38,467 nt of DNA, from NCBI GenBank assembly GCA_014904985.1, contig MU129279.1, forward strand, positions 1 to 38,467, in the 5' to 3' direction. Of the stretch, positions 22,399 through 30,900 are shown in pieces (position 1 is the first letter of the stretch; each line of letters opens with the position of its first letter). The DNA is from Hydnum rufescens UP504 (Eukaryota > Basidiomycota > Agaricomycetes > Cantharellales > Hydnaceae). Below the pieces are notes generated by a model. That model was not told the DNA's origin. It worked only from the letters and a program-made list of their open reading frames with translations, and searched no databases. The translations under genes and the position numbers were made by a program.

Positions 22399-22850
22399 AT
22401 GTGGAAATCTATCCGCAAGCATTTTAAACTCCCCAAGAACCCCAAGAAAGAAGTCCCCAAGAAAGAATCCCTGATGAACAAGTCCCGATGAAGAGGTCCC
22501 TGATGAACAAGTCCCGATGAAGAGGTCCCTGATGAAGGAGTCGCCGATGAAGAAGTCGCCGATGAAGAAGTCGCCGATGAAGAAGTCGCCGATGAAGAAG
22601 TCGCCGATGAAGAAGTCGCCGATGAAGAAGTCGCCGATGAAGAAGTCGCCGATGAAGAAGTCGCCGATGAAGAAGTCGCCGATGAAGAAGTCACTGACGA
22701 AGTCCCCACCAAAGACAGGGTAAGAAACAACCGCTTCAGGATCCTCATTCTTGGACCTGCGAACGCAGGAAAGACCACTCTGCTGGAATGACTAACACAC
22801 AGCCCTGCCAGTGCAGCCATAGTGACCTGGAAGGGATGCACCTGAGGCAA
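22399..22850 (+). pseudogene. Truncated P-loop GTPase with DEEVA repeats
   Basis: From ATG 22399 the frame reads MWKSIRKHFKLPKNPKKE and then a 15-base repeat encoding Asp-Glu-Glu-Val-Ala. It continues with RFRILILGPANAGKTTLLE, a G1 motif typical of a second fungal GTPase subfamily. The next codon is TGA (22788-22790), where the related pattern would have an Arg codon, so a C-to-T change at CGA is likely. The frame after it still reads like the next part of the family (SPASAAIVT). Homology then ends near 22850, where retrotransposon sequence begins, so the rest is missing. Three C-run shortenings at about 22470-22516 shift the frame and then restore it. Confidence 0.65.
22531..22695 (+). repeat. 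15-bp coding minisatellite
   Basis: Eleven units of gatgaagaagtcgcc are present, nine of them identical (22546-22680). Variant units lie at 22531 and 22681, and more diverged 14-15 base units lie upstream to about 22472. In the gene frame each unit encodes Asp-Glu-Glu-Val-Ala. The Met-Lys-Lys-Ser-Pro frame and the opposite-strand Ser/Ala/Thr frame are shadows of the repeat. Confidence 0.9.
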
Positions 22851-22858
22851 TCAAGTTT

Positions 22859-23451
22859 TGGTACCTAGTTAAGTAGGATATTCTCTATAGGTACATCTTA
22901 CCTAAGTAGGTCTAATCTACATGAGTTTACCTGGGTTGCTCTTGGTTTTATGCTTGAAAAATCAGGCTTGCTAGGGCTTATTTTTTGGCACTGGGTCCCC
23001 CTCAAAAATATGGGGGGTTCAGGGGCAGTAGCCCCCAAGAAGCTCTGGGGTTGGAGGTCTGGGTGTTGGAGCAAGTGGATATGGGAATGGCCAGATATGA
23101 TGTCAGAGACAAGTGCGACCCCTAGGGGGCTATGCAAACAGCACCAACCTCGATTATCTAGGATCTTGTAGATAGGTTTCACTGGCGATCTTTTCCTTGC
23201 TGCCATCATTGGACTTTTACTTCATCCTTACCCCATATCTTACCCCATCTTATGTGTTTCTGTGCCTCATGTAAATACTATAAAGGATGGGCTTGAGCCC
23301 ACATAAATCCCAAGGACTTTTCTCTGTGTGTGTTCTTCCTGCCACCTGCTTAATTCACCTGGGCAACTCAAGTCTCACCAGTCTACTGAATTCATCCTCA
23401 CCCACTTAGTAATCAGGGGGAGTTCTTCTTGTGTGAATACCGTAACTCTCA
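22859..23451 (+). repeat. Probable 5' LTR of a Ty1/copia element
   Basis: The downstream end is placed at CTCTCA (23451), three bases before a primer-binding site. The start is placed at TGGTACC (22859), where GTPase homology has ended. No partner LTR is in the window, so the start is a guess. A TATA box lies inside it at 23279. Confidence 0.45.
23279..23285 (+). promoter_or_regulatory. LTR TATA box
   Basis: TATAAAG lies about 170 bases before the inferred LTR end. This suits a U3 promoter with a short R-U5. Confidence 0.5.
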
Positions 23452-23454
23452 CTA

Positions 23455-23467
23455 GGTTATGGGCCCA
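23455..23467 (+). other. Primer-binding site for half initiator tRNA-Met
   Basis: GGTTATGGGCCCA is complementary to the anticodon arm of eukaryotic initiator tRNA-Met (TGGGCCCATAACC), not to a tRNA 3' end. Copia-type elements such as Drosophila copia and yeast Ty5 prime from an initiator tRNA cut in the anticodon loop. The site lies three bases after the inferred LTR end. Confidence 0.65.
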
Positions 23468-23529
23468 TTGCTGCTCTCTTAAAGAAACACATTTACCCCC
23501 TATTTTTCCCACAACTAGAAAAGATCACT

Positions 23530-23770
23530 ATGAGTGACAAATTCAAGATTCGGGTTATGAAATTGGTGGCAGATGGTATGAACTGGGTCACATACTGTGA
23601 CCGGATTATGTGGGCCCTCGATGTGAAAGGGCTCCTTGAGCACCTTACAAGTGACGTGATTATGTCAGACTATAGCACTGCCGGTACCACCACTAGCTGT
23701 AATAACATGGTTCTTGACTTTGAGAAGCTGCGGTATTTGTCGTCGTTAGACGAAGTGGATTCGACGGATC
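23530..23770 (+). pseudogene. Ty1/copia gag, 5' fragment
   Basis: ATG 23530 starts a frame containing KLVADGMNWVTYCDRIMWAL and KGLLEHL. This is the characteristic start of fungal copia gag proteins (the N-terminal retrotransposon gag-like domain before the zinc knuckle). The fragment is about 80 residues and ends at 23770, where the LTR of another element begins. The rest of gag, the protease, integrase and reverse transcriptase are not in the window. The primer site lies 63 bases before the ATG. Confidence 0.7.
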
Positions 23771-24276
23771 TGTGAATAGAAGAGAAAGGATAATCCAACC
23801 GTTCTAAGCACTGGCTTCGAACAGGAGGGCCACAAACAAAGCTAAGCACTGGCTTCGCTTCAGGCATGGGAGAAACGTGAGGAGAGGAGAGGATGGGGAA
23901 GTGGGAAGTGGTAGTAACTGGCCAAAGGGCTCAGTTACTATCTAAGGACGAAGTGGCGGGTTAGCTAACCAACTGGAAGCAGGCACTTACTTAGTAGAGT
24001 CGCGCTCATACGCAACTCTCCTGTATCCGTCTCTGCCCCATGCTCTATGGTGACAGATCGCGTGCCTTGGTACGGTCGGATTGTCATGCGACTTAGTCAT
24101 AGGTAGTGGCGCGGCAGCATTAGTTTCATGGGTCTCGCGAGAGCGAAGAGGTCCAGGCAAGAAGATAGTTTGATTCCAGCGCGACCGGGACTTAGAATCC
24201 TCATGGCCACGCTATTATGTATGATACAATACGAGATGAACTACTATGTACATACGTAGTACGGCCCTATATTACA
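23771..24276 (-). repeat. 3' LTR of a minus-strand Ty3/gypsy-like element
   Basis: The LTR is 506 bases with TGT...ACA ends (plus-strand TGTGAATA...ATATTACA). On the minus strand it is preceded by a purine-rich GCTGGGGGGCAC tract and the C-terminal codons of a polyprotein, as expected for a 3' LTR. A short motif, ctaagcactggcttcg, occurs twice (about 23806 and 23842). It interrupts copia gag. The partner LTR is not present in the window. Confidence 0.6.
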
Positions 24277-24388
24277 GTGCCCCCCAGCGTGGTGTTAGGA
24301 GTCTGGAGGGAGAATGCCCATATCCTCGAGATCTAGATCATCCAGCATGATCTCGTAGCGCTCGAACCATCCATTCCACCGAAATTGT
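24277..24388 (-). pseudogene. C-terminal end of a gypsy-type polyprotein
   Basis: The minus-strand frame reads RWNGWFERYEIMLDDLDL and ends ILPPDS before a stop and the purine-rich tract adjoining the LTR. Such PPDS-stop-polypurine ends are common in fungal gypsy elements. Upstream coding sequence is cut off at 24389 by the palindrome-bordered element. Confidence 0.5.
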
Positions 24389-25691
24389 CACCTTGGTCAG
24401 TCATCTAAGCCTACCTAGTTAGGTACCACTTCCGGGGCAGATAATGGTACCTAAGTAGGTCCCATCACTATTTCGGCCGAAATGGCCATTTTTATGATTT
24501 CACCTCCTGACCCAGAATTGGCTGAAATGGCCGAAAATTGGCTGAAAATTGGCCGAAACTGGGACTTAGAGAATCTCAGACTTGCAGCAGGCCATATGGG
24601 CTTATCGGGGATAACATGTTCCATTTATAATTATTTATTTATTTATTATCACTGCTACCCCAGTCAGTGGGGTTTAATTTGGCAGTTCTGTTTTATTCTT
24701 ACTGAGTTGTTTATTTTTATTTATTTATTTATTTAAAAAGTCACCACACTCACTGAGGTGTGGTACCATCTGTAGAAATTTAAAATAAAATTAAAAAAAA
24801 ACTATCTAGTGGCACCACACCCACTTAGGCGGGTGTGGTACCGTCTGTAGAAACTTAAAAACAAAAAACTATGTAGTAGTACCACACCCGCTTGGGTGGG
24901 TGTGGTCGGGAGTGTGGCTTGGCACTTCACCGTTGGGGTAGGTCGTCATTTCGGGGGTTTGGATCCTAGAATCATACTGTATGTTAGTAAAAAAAAATTG
25001 AAGTGATGCAAAAGGAGCAGCTTGTGCTGGCTCCTTTTGCATCGTTGCACATATAGAATTTGAAAAAAAACCTTTGTAGTACCACACCCACCGAAGTGGG
25101 TATGTGGTACTGTTTTGTACCGGCTGGGCGTCATTTTGGGGGTTCGCGGGTGTCCGTTCTCATGGCTGTCTTCAGTGGGGTCGTGGGTCTTTGATTTGGG
25201 GGTTAGTGCGGGTGGTAGGCTCAGGTGAAAATCTAGGAATAAATAACATGTTAGTAAAGAAAAAATAAAAAAAGAAAGCCACGCAAAAGAGCAGCATACG
25301 CTGCTCCTCTTGCGTGATCCTACTTATCTTGAAATTGCCACACACACCCGCTGAAGTGGGTGTGTGGTTCATCCGGGGTCCTGGACCTTGCGTCGTGCAT
25401 CCCCGTTTCTGGGTTTCGTTTGGCGGTCGCATTTGGGACTCTCCGTTGGCGGGTGCGTTGTCATTTCCAAAGGGGGGGGGGTTTCATTTGGCGGTGGTTC
25501 AGGCGAGAACCTAGAACCTAGAATAATGAATTTGTGAGTTAAAAATAAAAATGGACGCAAAAAGAGCAGCAAGGCTGCTCTTTTTGCGCCCTTGGGGGTG
25601 CATTACTTTACCTTGTATAGAACCACACACCTGCGATGGCGGGTGTGTGGTTCGTACCGGTTTTGTGTCGTCCCATGTCTTCGTTTGGCGC
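24389..25691 (+). repeat. Left arm of large inverted repeat
   Basis: About 1303 bases match the reverse complement of 27989-29303 with scattered differences. These include length changes in A, T and G runs and a G versus A at some stem positions. It contains three reversed intron-like modules (hairpins at 25005-25043, 25280-25316 and 25556-25588) and the motif TACCTAGTTAGGTACC near the outer end. Confidence 0.85.
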
Positions 25692-25786
25692 TCCCACGCG
25701 AGAGCCCCCGTAACCCCTGACTATTGACACCCGAACGACGGACCGCAGTACCCACACCCACTACAGCGGGTGTGGGGTACTACAAG

Positions 25787-25885
25787 GTTTATTTTTATTT
25801 TTTATTGTTGTGGCGCAAAAGAGCAGTGTAAGCTGCTCTTTTTGCGCTGCTTTGGGATTTTTTTCACTGATGCACTTTATTCCAG
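25787..25885 (+). other. Intron-like module 1
   Basis: Ends CAAG|GTTTAT and TTCCAG|AT, with a CTGAT branch-like site. Hairpin at 25813-25847, with one base missing from the left A run. Confidence 0.45.
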
Positions 25886-26103
25886 ATAGGAGCCCATCCA
25901 ACGCACGAAGATAACCCGCGAAACGACAAGACAACGCGACACGGCAACCCGGCAGCGCGATACACCGCAGCACGACATGGGAACGTGGCACAACAACGCA
26001 ACATAACAATGCGACACAGCAACACGACACGGCAACGCGCCAAATAAAGAACAAGGGCCCGGAATCACACACCCGCCACGGCAGGTGTGTGGTTCTATAT
26101 AAG

Positions 26104-26210
26104 GTAAGCCCCTGCCACCCTAGTAGCTACAGCCACACAAAAAGAGCAGCGAAAGCTGCTCTTTTTGCGTGGTTTTTAATTCTTAACTAATTAAAAAGGT
26201 TTATCTGTAG
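26104..26210 (+). other. Intron-like module 2
   Basis: Ends TAAG|GTAAGC and CTGTAG|GT, with branch AACTAAT. Hairpin at 26133-26172. Confidence 0.55.
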
Positions 26211-26367
26211 GTCTTAACATGCCCTGCAAATAAATACCGACGCAGCACCCCCGTAACCCCCTTATCGACACCCAAATGACGGGCACCTGTACGAACCGCC
26301 GTACGTACCAGCCAGAGTACACGGCCCCAGTACCCCACACCGCTGCAGCGGGTGTGGGGTACTACAA

Positions 26368-26483
26368 GTATGTTTTTTCTTATTTTTTTATTTCTTATTC
26401 TTGTGGCGCAAAAAGAGCAGCATAAGCTGCTCTTTTTGCGCTGCATTACAGTTGTACTAATATTTTATTATTTATTTCTCTAG
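26368..26483 (+). other. Intron-like module 3
   Basis: Ends ACAA|GTATGT and TCTCTAG|AT, with branch TACTAAT. Hairpin at 26406-26441. Confidence 0.55.
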
Positions 26484-26877
26484 ATCCTGAACCAGAATCC
26501 CCGCGAGCCCCCAAGCAGAACTGGCCGAACAAGATGCGGCAAACGATAACTACGAACGAACCCCCACAAACGAAGACCGACCCCGCAAGGGAGTGCCCAA
26601 AAGGAACCGGCCCCGACCGCACTCGCTGCGGAGGGTATGGTGGGTATATGTGGGCATGTGACCCGCATAAACTATCCCCCCTGTGGTGGCAGACCCTGGG
26701 GGGGTATAGTATAATATGTATATATAATAGTAATAATATAATAATAAATAGTAAACAAATAATAATAAATAGTAAACAAATAATAATAAATAAGTATATA
26801 ACCTGGCACAGCCATGGATTGGCCGATAGATGGCCCAAAAACTGAATTGGAACAGCCTGATTTCGGCTGTAAGGTCT

Positions 26878-26955
26878 GGGGGACCTATTAGGTACCATTT
26901 TCTGCCCGAAAGTGGTACCTAAATTAGGTCCCCTATGTGACTGACCAGCCTGAAA
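26878..26955 (+). repeat. Diverged internal copy of the element terminus
   Basis: The order ggacctattaggtaccatt, then tctgcccgaaagtggtaccta, then gtgactgacca matches the outer right end at about 29230-29300, with substitutions. It follows module 3, so the array looks like two joined copies: modules 1-3 plus an end, then modules 4-10 plus an end. Confidence 0.65.
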
Positions 26956-27034
26956 CCAAAACAACAAATGACAGGCCGCCCAATGAGTGAGCCCAGGAAC
27001 CACACCCGCTGCGGTGGGTGTGGTTCTATTTAAG

Positions 27035-27137
27035 GTGAGTCTCCCCCCTAATAGATGCAGTGGTGCAAAAAGAGCAGCAAAAGCTGCTCTTTTTGCGTTG
27101 CTTTTAATTCTTTTTAACTAATGATTTTTTATTCTAG
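27035..27137 (+). other. Intron-like module 4
   Basis: Ends TAAG|GTGAGT and ATTCTAG|GT, with branch AACTAAT. Hairpin at 27064-27097. Confidence 0.6.
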
Positions 27138-27287
27138 GTACAGTATTGTCACAAATGAAGACCGAAGACCCACGAAGCAAGCCCCCCACAACAATAACAC
27201 GCCCGCAGAGGGGACCCCCAAACGACGATGTGCCACACGAAGAGACGAACCACACACCCGCTTTGGCAGGTGTGTGGTAATTTTGAG

Positions 27288-27383
27288 GTGAGCATATAAC
27301 CATGCAAAAGGAGCAGCATATGCTGCTCCTTTTGCGTGGCTTTTCTTTTTTCCTTTTTACTAATGTATTATCCGTTATTTTAG
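27288..27383 (+). other. Intron-like module 5
   Basis: Ends TGAG|GTGAGC and TTTTAG|GT, with branch TACTAAT. Hairpin at 27302-27338 with a GG-containing stem. Confidence 0.6.
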
Positions 27384-27562
27384 GTTGTCTGAACCCACGA
27401 CCCCACCAAGCAAACACACGAGAATGGCAACGGACCCGCCAAACGAAACCCACGAGAGTTCAAACCCCCAACATGACGACCAAGCCCCGTACCGAGTACA
27501 AACCGCATGACCGCGGTACAAACCAAGGACCACACCCACTTCAGTGGGTGTGGTCCTACAAG

Positions 27563-27676
27563 GTTTTTATTTTTTTTATTTGATTTCTATATGTACAATG
27601 ACACAAAAGGAGCAGCATAAGCTGCTCCCTTTGTGTCACTTTGAATTTTTTTTACTAATCGACATTCTCACTTTAG
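27563..27676 (+). other. Intron-like module 6
   Basis: Ends CAAG|GTTTTT and CTTTAG|GA, with branch TACTAAT. Hairpin at 27600-27637. Confidence 0.5.
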
Positions 27677-27811
27677 GATCTGAACCGAGACCCACAAAAC
27701 AAAACACCTGCCCAAGTGATGACCAGCCCCCCCGTACAGAACCAAGTACACGACCAGGGTGCAAAGGGAGTACCACACACCCGCTTCGGCGGGGGTGTGG
27801 TACTAGTTCAG

Positions 27812-27909
27812 GTGAGTCCCCCCAATAGATACTGTGGCGCAAAAAGAGCAGCGAAAGCTGCTCTTTTTGCGTCACTTTTAATTTTTTAATTAGTAAATCT
27901 TTACTCTAG
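27812..27909 (+). other. Intron-like module 7
   Basis: Ends TCAG|GTGAGT and CTCTAG|GT. The branch site has decayed (no CTAAY). Hairpin at about 27837-27872. Confidence 0.5.
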
Positions 27910-28069
27910 GTATCACCACAAATACAAATGAAGACCCACGGTGCGACCCCCACCCCCCCCGAACGATAACATGCCCGCGAACGATGACGCGCCAAACGAA
28001 GACATGGGATGACACCAAAACCGGTACGAACCACACACCCGCCATCGCAGGTGTGTGGTTCTATACAAG

Positions 28070-28162
28070 GTAAGTAATGCACCCCCAAGGGCACAAAAAG
28101 AGCTGCAAGGCTGCTCTTTTTGCGTCCATTTTTATTTTTAACTAACAAATTCATTATTCTAG
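28070..28162 (+). other. Intron-like module 8
   Basis: Ends CAAG|GTAAGT and ATTCTAG|GT, with branch AACTAAC. Hairpin at 28091-28126. A reversed copy lies in the left arm. Confidence 0.6.
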
Positions 28163-28352
28163 GTTCTAGGTTCTCGCCTGAACCACCGCCAAATGAAACC
28201 CCCCCCCCTTTGGAAATGACAATGCACCCACCAATGGAGAGTCCCAAATGCAACCCGCCAAACAAAACCCAGAAACGGAGATGCACAACGCAAGGTCTGG
28301 GGACCCCGGACGAACCACACACCCGCTGAAGCGGGTGTGTGGTAATTTCAAG

Positions 28353-28448
28353 ATAAGTAGGATCGCGCAAGAGGAGCAGCGTATGCTGCTCCTTTTGCGT
28401 GGCTTTCTTTTTTTATTTTTTCTTTACTAACACATTATTTATTCCTAG
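28353..28448 (+). other. Intron-like module 9, donor changed to AT
   Basis: The position equivalent to GTAAGT reads ATAAGT, while the branch (TACTAAC) and acceptor (TCCTAG) are kept. Hairpin at about 28364-28400. The left-arm copy also reads ATAAGT on its strand (cttat at about 25322). Confidence 0.45.
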
Positions 28449-28611
28449 ATTTTCACCTGAGCCTACCACCTGCACTAACCCCCAAATCAAAGACCCATGA
28501 CCCTGCCGAAGACAGCCGTGAGAACGGACGCCCGCAAACCCCCAAAATGACACCCAGCTGGTACAAAACAGTACCACATACCCACTTCAGTGGGTGTGTG
28601 GTACTACAAAG

Positions 28612-28718
28612 GTGTTTTTTTCAAATTTCTATATGTGCAATGATGCAAAAGGAGCAGCACAAGCTGCTCCTTTTGCATCACTTCAATTTTTTTTTACTAA
28701 CATACAGTATGATTCTAG
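28612..28718 (+). other. Intron-like module 10
   Basis: Ends AAAG|GTGTTT and ATTCTAG|GA, with branch TACTAAC. Hairpin at 28642-28679. Confidence 0.55.
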
Positions 28719-29303
28719 GATCCAAATTGAAACCCCCGAAATGACGACCTACCCCAACGGTGAAGTGCCAAGCCACACCCCCGACCACACCTGCCCAAGC
28801 AGGTGTGGTACTACTACATAGTTTTTTGTTTTTAAGTTTCTACGGACGGTACCACACCTGCCTAAGCGGGTGTGGTGCCACTAGATAGTTTTTTTTAAAT
28901 TTTATTTTAAATTTCTACGGATGGTACCACACCTCAGTGAGTGTGGTGACTTTTTAAATAAATAAATAAATAAAAAATAAACAACTCAGTAAGAATAAAA
29001 CAGAACTGCCGAATTAAACCCCACTGACTGGGGGTAGCAGTGATAATAAATAAATAAATAATTATAAATGGAACATGTTATCCCCGATAAGCCCGTATGG
29101 CCTGCTGCAAGTCTGAGATTCTCTAAGTCCCAGTTTCGGCCAATTTTCGGCCAATTTTCAGCCATTTTGGCCAATTCTGGGCCAGGGGGTGAAATCATAA
29201 AAATGGCCATTTCGGCCGAAATAGTGATGGGACCTACTTAGGTACCATTATCTGCCCCGGAAGTGGTACCTAACTAGGTAGGCTTAGATGACTGACCAAG
29301 GTG

Positions 29304-29990
29304 GTCTTCATAGTGTCATAGGCTGTTGTGCAGTCTAAAGGTTTTGTGTCATCGAATCCTGGGACATAGTGAAACAATGGGAGTACAATCTTCTGGAGAT
29401 GTTGTGGAATCCCTTGCCAGAAAAGGTCATCTCGGTCTCATTCGGCTAGGACTTTCTTTTCATCAAGACACTGCACTTGAGTGATAAATTCATGATAGTA
29501 TTTGTCCAGGTCTGCCTCATTGACAATTGTTCTCTTCTGTTGGGCAGAAGTCTGCTAGTCGTTCTTGAGTGTATCGTTGTCGCCTGTCTGTCTGCCCATA
29601 AAGTTTCCTGAGACGTGTAGCCAGGGCTTCAAAGGTTGTTGGGTTCTTAACTTCTGGGAGATTCTTGAGAAGTTCAGCTTCTTTGTTGCTGCAGAATCGT
29701 ATAATGTTCTTGCACTTCTTGTGGTCATTGTAGAGGGCATCATTGCAGCAAGCTTTGTAGTCAAGGAGGAAGTTGTTGAGACGTTTTCCCTTAAAATGCA
29801 GAGCATCTCTACCAGTAGGCCAAGGCATAGCTCGTGGATTTGCTACTCTGGCCATTGTTTCTGGGTCTGTGGATGTTGTCACATTGTTGGTGTGGAATGT
29901 CTTTGGAGAGGTGAAAGGTTTATCGAAGTGAGAGTTACCCCTGTAAGGACCACCAGTTATAGAAGAAGGGTTGGGAGCTCCGATGACTGT
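29304..29990 (-). pseudogene. Ty3/gypsy-type gag, broken
   Basis: The minus-strand frame from about 29990 to 29517 contains ALHFKGKRLNNFLLDYKA, IIRFCSNKEAELLKNLPEV and ATRLRKLYGQ. This pattern suits fungal gypsy gag (capsid-like helices ending in a short-chain W/L/YG motif). It stops at 29517. In the next frame gag-like sequence continues (VNEADLDKYYHEFITQVQCL, then a TGA, then GIPQHLQKIVLP) up to the edge of the palindrome-bordered element. One frameshift and one nonsense codon show it is dead. No zinc knuckle, protease or polymerase follows, because the neighbouring element interrupts it. Confidence 0.62.
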
Positions 29991-30157
29991 CAAATAAAAA
30001 TCTGGTTCAGCCAGTGTGTAGATGGGAGACTGTATTTCTGTTGTTATTCATTGGGCTGGTTCGCTTCAATGGTTGATCACACTCTGCAAGATGTGTATGG
30101 TGTTCAGTGGAGAATAGGAAGGGATATGGACTAGCTGTAGTCAATGATATATCGTTT

Positions 30158-30273
30158 GGGATGCTTATAGAAAGGCTTATACGTCTGTGATGCTTGTAGA
30201 AAGGCTTATACGTTGTGTGGGATGCTTATAGAAAGGCTTATACGTCTGGGATGCTTGTGGAAAGGCTTATACA
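30158..30273 (+). repeat. Four-copy 30-bp tandem repeat
   Basis: Units follow gggatgcttatagaaaggct plus tatacg, at about 30158, 30188, 30219 and 30248, with A/G alternation (cttatag versus cttgtag). Confidence 0.85.
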
Positions 30274-30803
30274 TTGTTCATGTTGTGTTGGTCTGTTTAC
30301 TGATATTTGTGTATTCTTGTTTACGTTCTCCTGGTCCAAATGCAGATATCTGTGGGTTATAGACTGGTCAGTGCTTGGTTAGTCTTGTTTGTATGTTTCT
30401 TTCTTCTTTCTTCAAAACCAGATATGTATTTCATTATGCTTACTTTTCCTTGGATGTCCAGCAACTCTAACCTTAGGTCCTGCAACTATCCTTGGCTTTA
30501 GTGATTCGCGTAGAGGGCTACCAGTGGCTTTGTCTCAACAACCTTGAAGATGACTTAGCTCCAGATGGCTTATAGATAGACTGTTCTTTAGAGGCAAGCA
30601 GAAAAGTTGACAGTGGTTGACAGTAATGATTTCCAGAGAGGAGATGATTGTCTGGGGGTACAGGAAATCTACCAGCTTTTATACCTTTCTGAAGGTGGCT
30701 GTGTTTAAGAAATATGACTCCCCCATGGGTGAGTCATATGTGAGTCATAGATGAGAACAAAAGAAAAATAACAAGATGATGTAATAATGCAGTCATAGCT
30801 GAG

Positions 30804-30900
30804 TCATTCATAAAGAGAACAAAAGGAATCATGAGGGGTGATGTCATAGTGATGTCATTCATAAAGAGAACAAAAGGAATCATGAGGGGGGGTGATGTCA
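30804..30900 (+). repeat. 51-bp tandem duplication
   Basis: The segment tcattcataaagagaacaaa... occurs at 30804 and 30855 with near identity. The second copy has extra G residues. Confidence 0.8.

Larger units (their letters stand above)
25692..27988 (+). other. Core between the inverted arms
   Basis: Seven plus-oriented modules (introns beginning 25787, 26104, 26368, 27035, 27288, 27563 and 27812). It also holds an A/C/G-rich stretch with many short CACGA/CAACG motifs (about 25900-26040), an AT-rich stretch (26706-26803) and an internal copy of the element end (26878-26955). Confidence 0.7.
24389..29303. mobile_element. Palindrome-bordered element with intron-like module array
   Basis: This is 4.9 kb bounded by 1.3-kb inverted arms that start with caccttggtcagtcatc. 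The arms flank a 2.3-kb core. The core and right arm hold ten modules in one orientation. Each module is an exon-like segment ending in a CACACCCGC/GCGGGTGTG hairpin, then a 93-116 nt intron-like segment containing a (GCGCAAAAAGAGCAGC)-type hairpin. The left arm carries three of these in reverse because it is the inverted copy of the right end. I found no transposase, integrase or reverse transcriptase frame in it, so it is non-autonomous or not a transposon at all. It lies between the gypsy pol end and a gypsy gag, both on minus. No target duplication could be fixed. Confidence 0.7.
27989..29303 (-). repeat. Right arm of large inverted repeat
   Basis: Reverse complement of 24389-25691. It contains modules 8-10 in plus orientation, then three bare CACACC/GGTGTGG hairpins (about 28784, 28851 and 28922), an ATAAATA-rich stretch and the terminal motif. 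Confidence 0.85.

Noticed and set aside
22517..22723. Plus-strand Met-Lys-Lys-Ser-Pro repeat ORF
   Set aside because: An alternative frame of the same 15-base repeat. It does not continue into the GTPase motif.
22356..22850. Minus-strand ORF rich in Ser/Ala/Thr repeats
   Set aside because: It is the antisense of the DEEVA-coding minisatellite. The plus-strand frame leads straight into a P-loop motif.
24389..24400. CACTA-type ends for the palindrome-bordered element
   Set aside because: The arms begin CACC, but no 3-bp target duplication fits and no CACTA-type transposase is present.
25005..28679. Hairpins as Rho-independent terminators or tRNA-like genes
   Set aside because: The organism is a fungus. 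The hairpins lack cloverleaf elements and sit inside intron-like segments.
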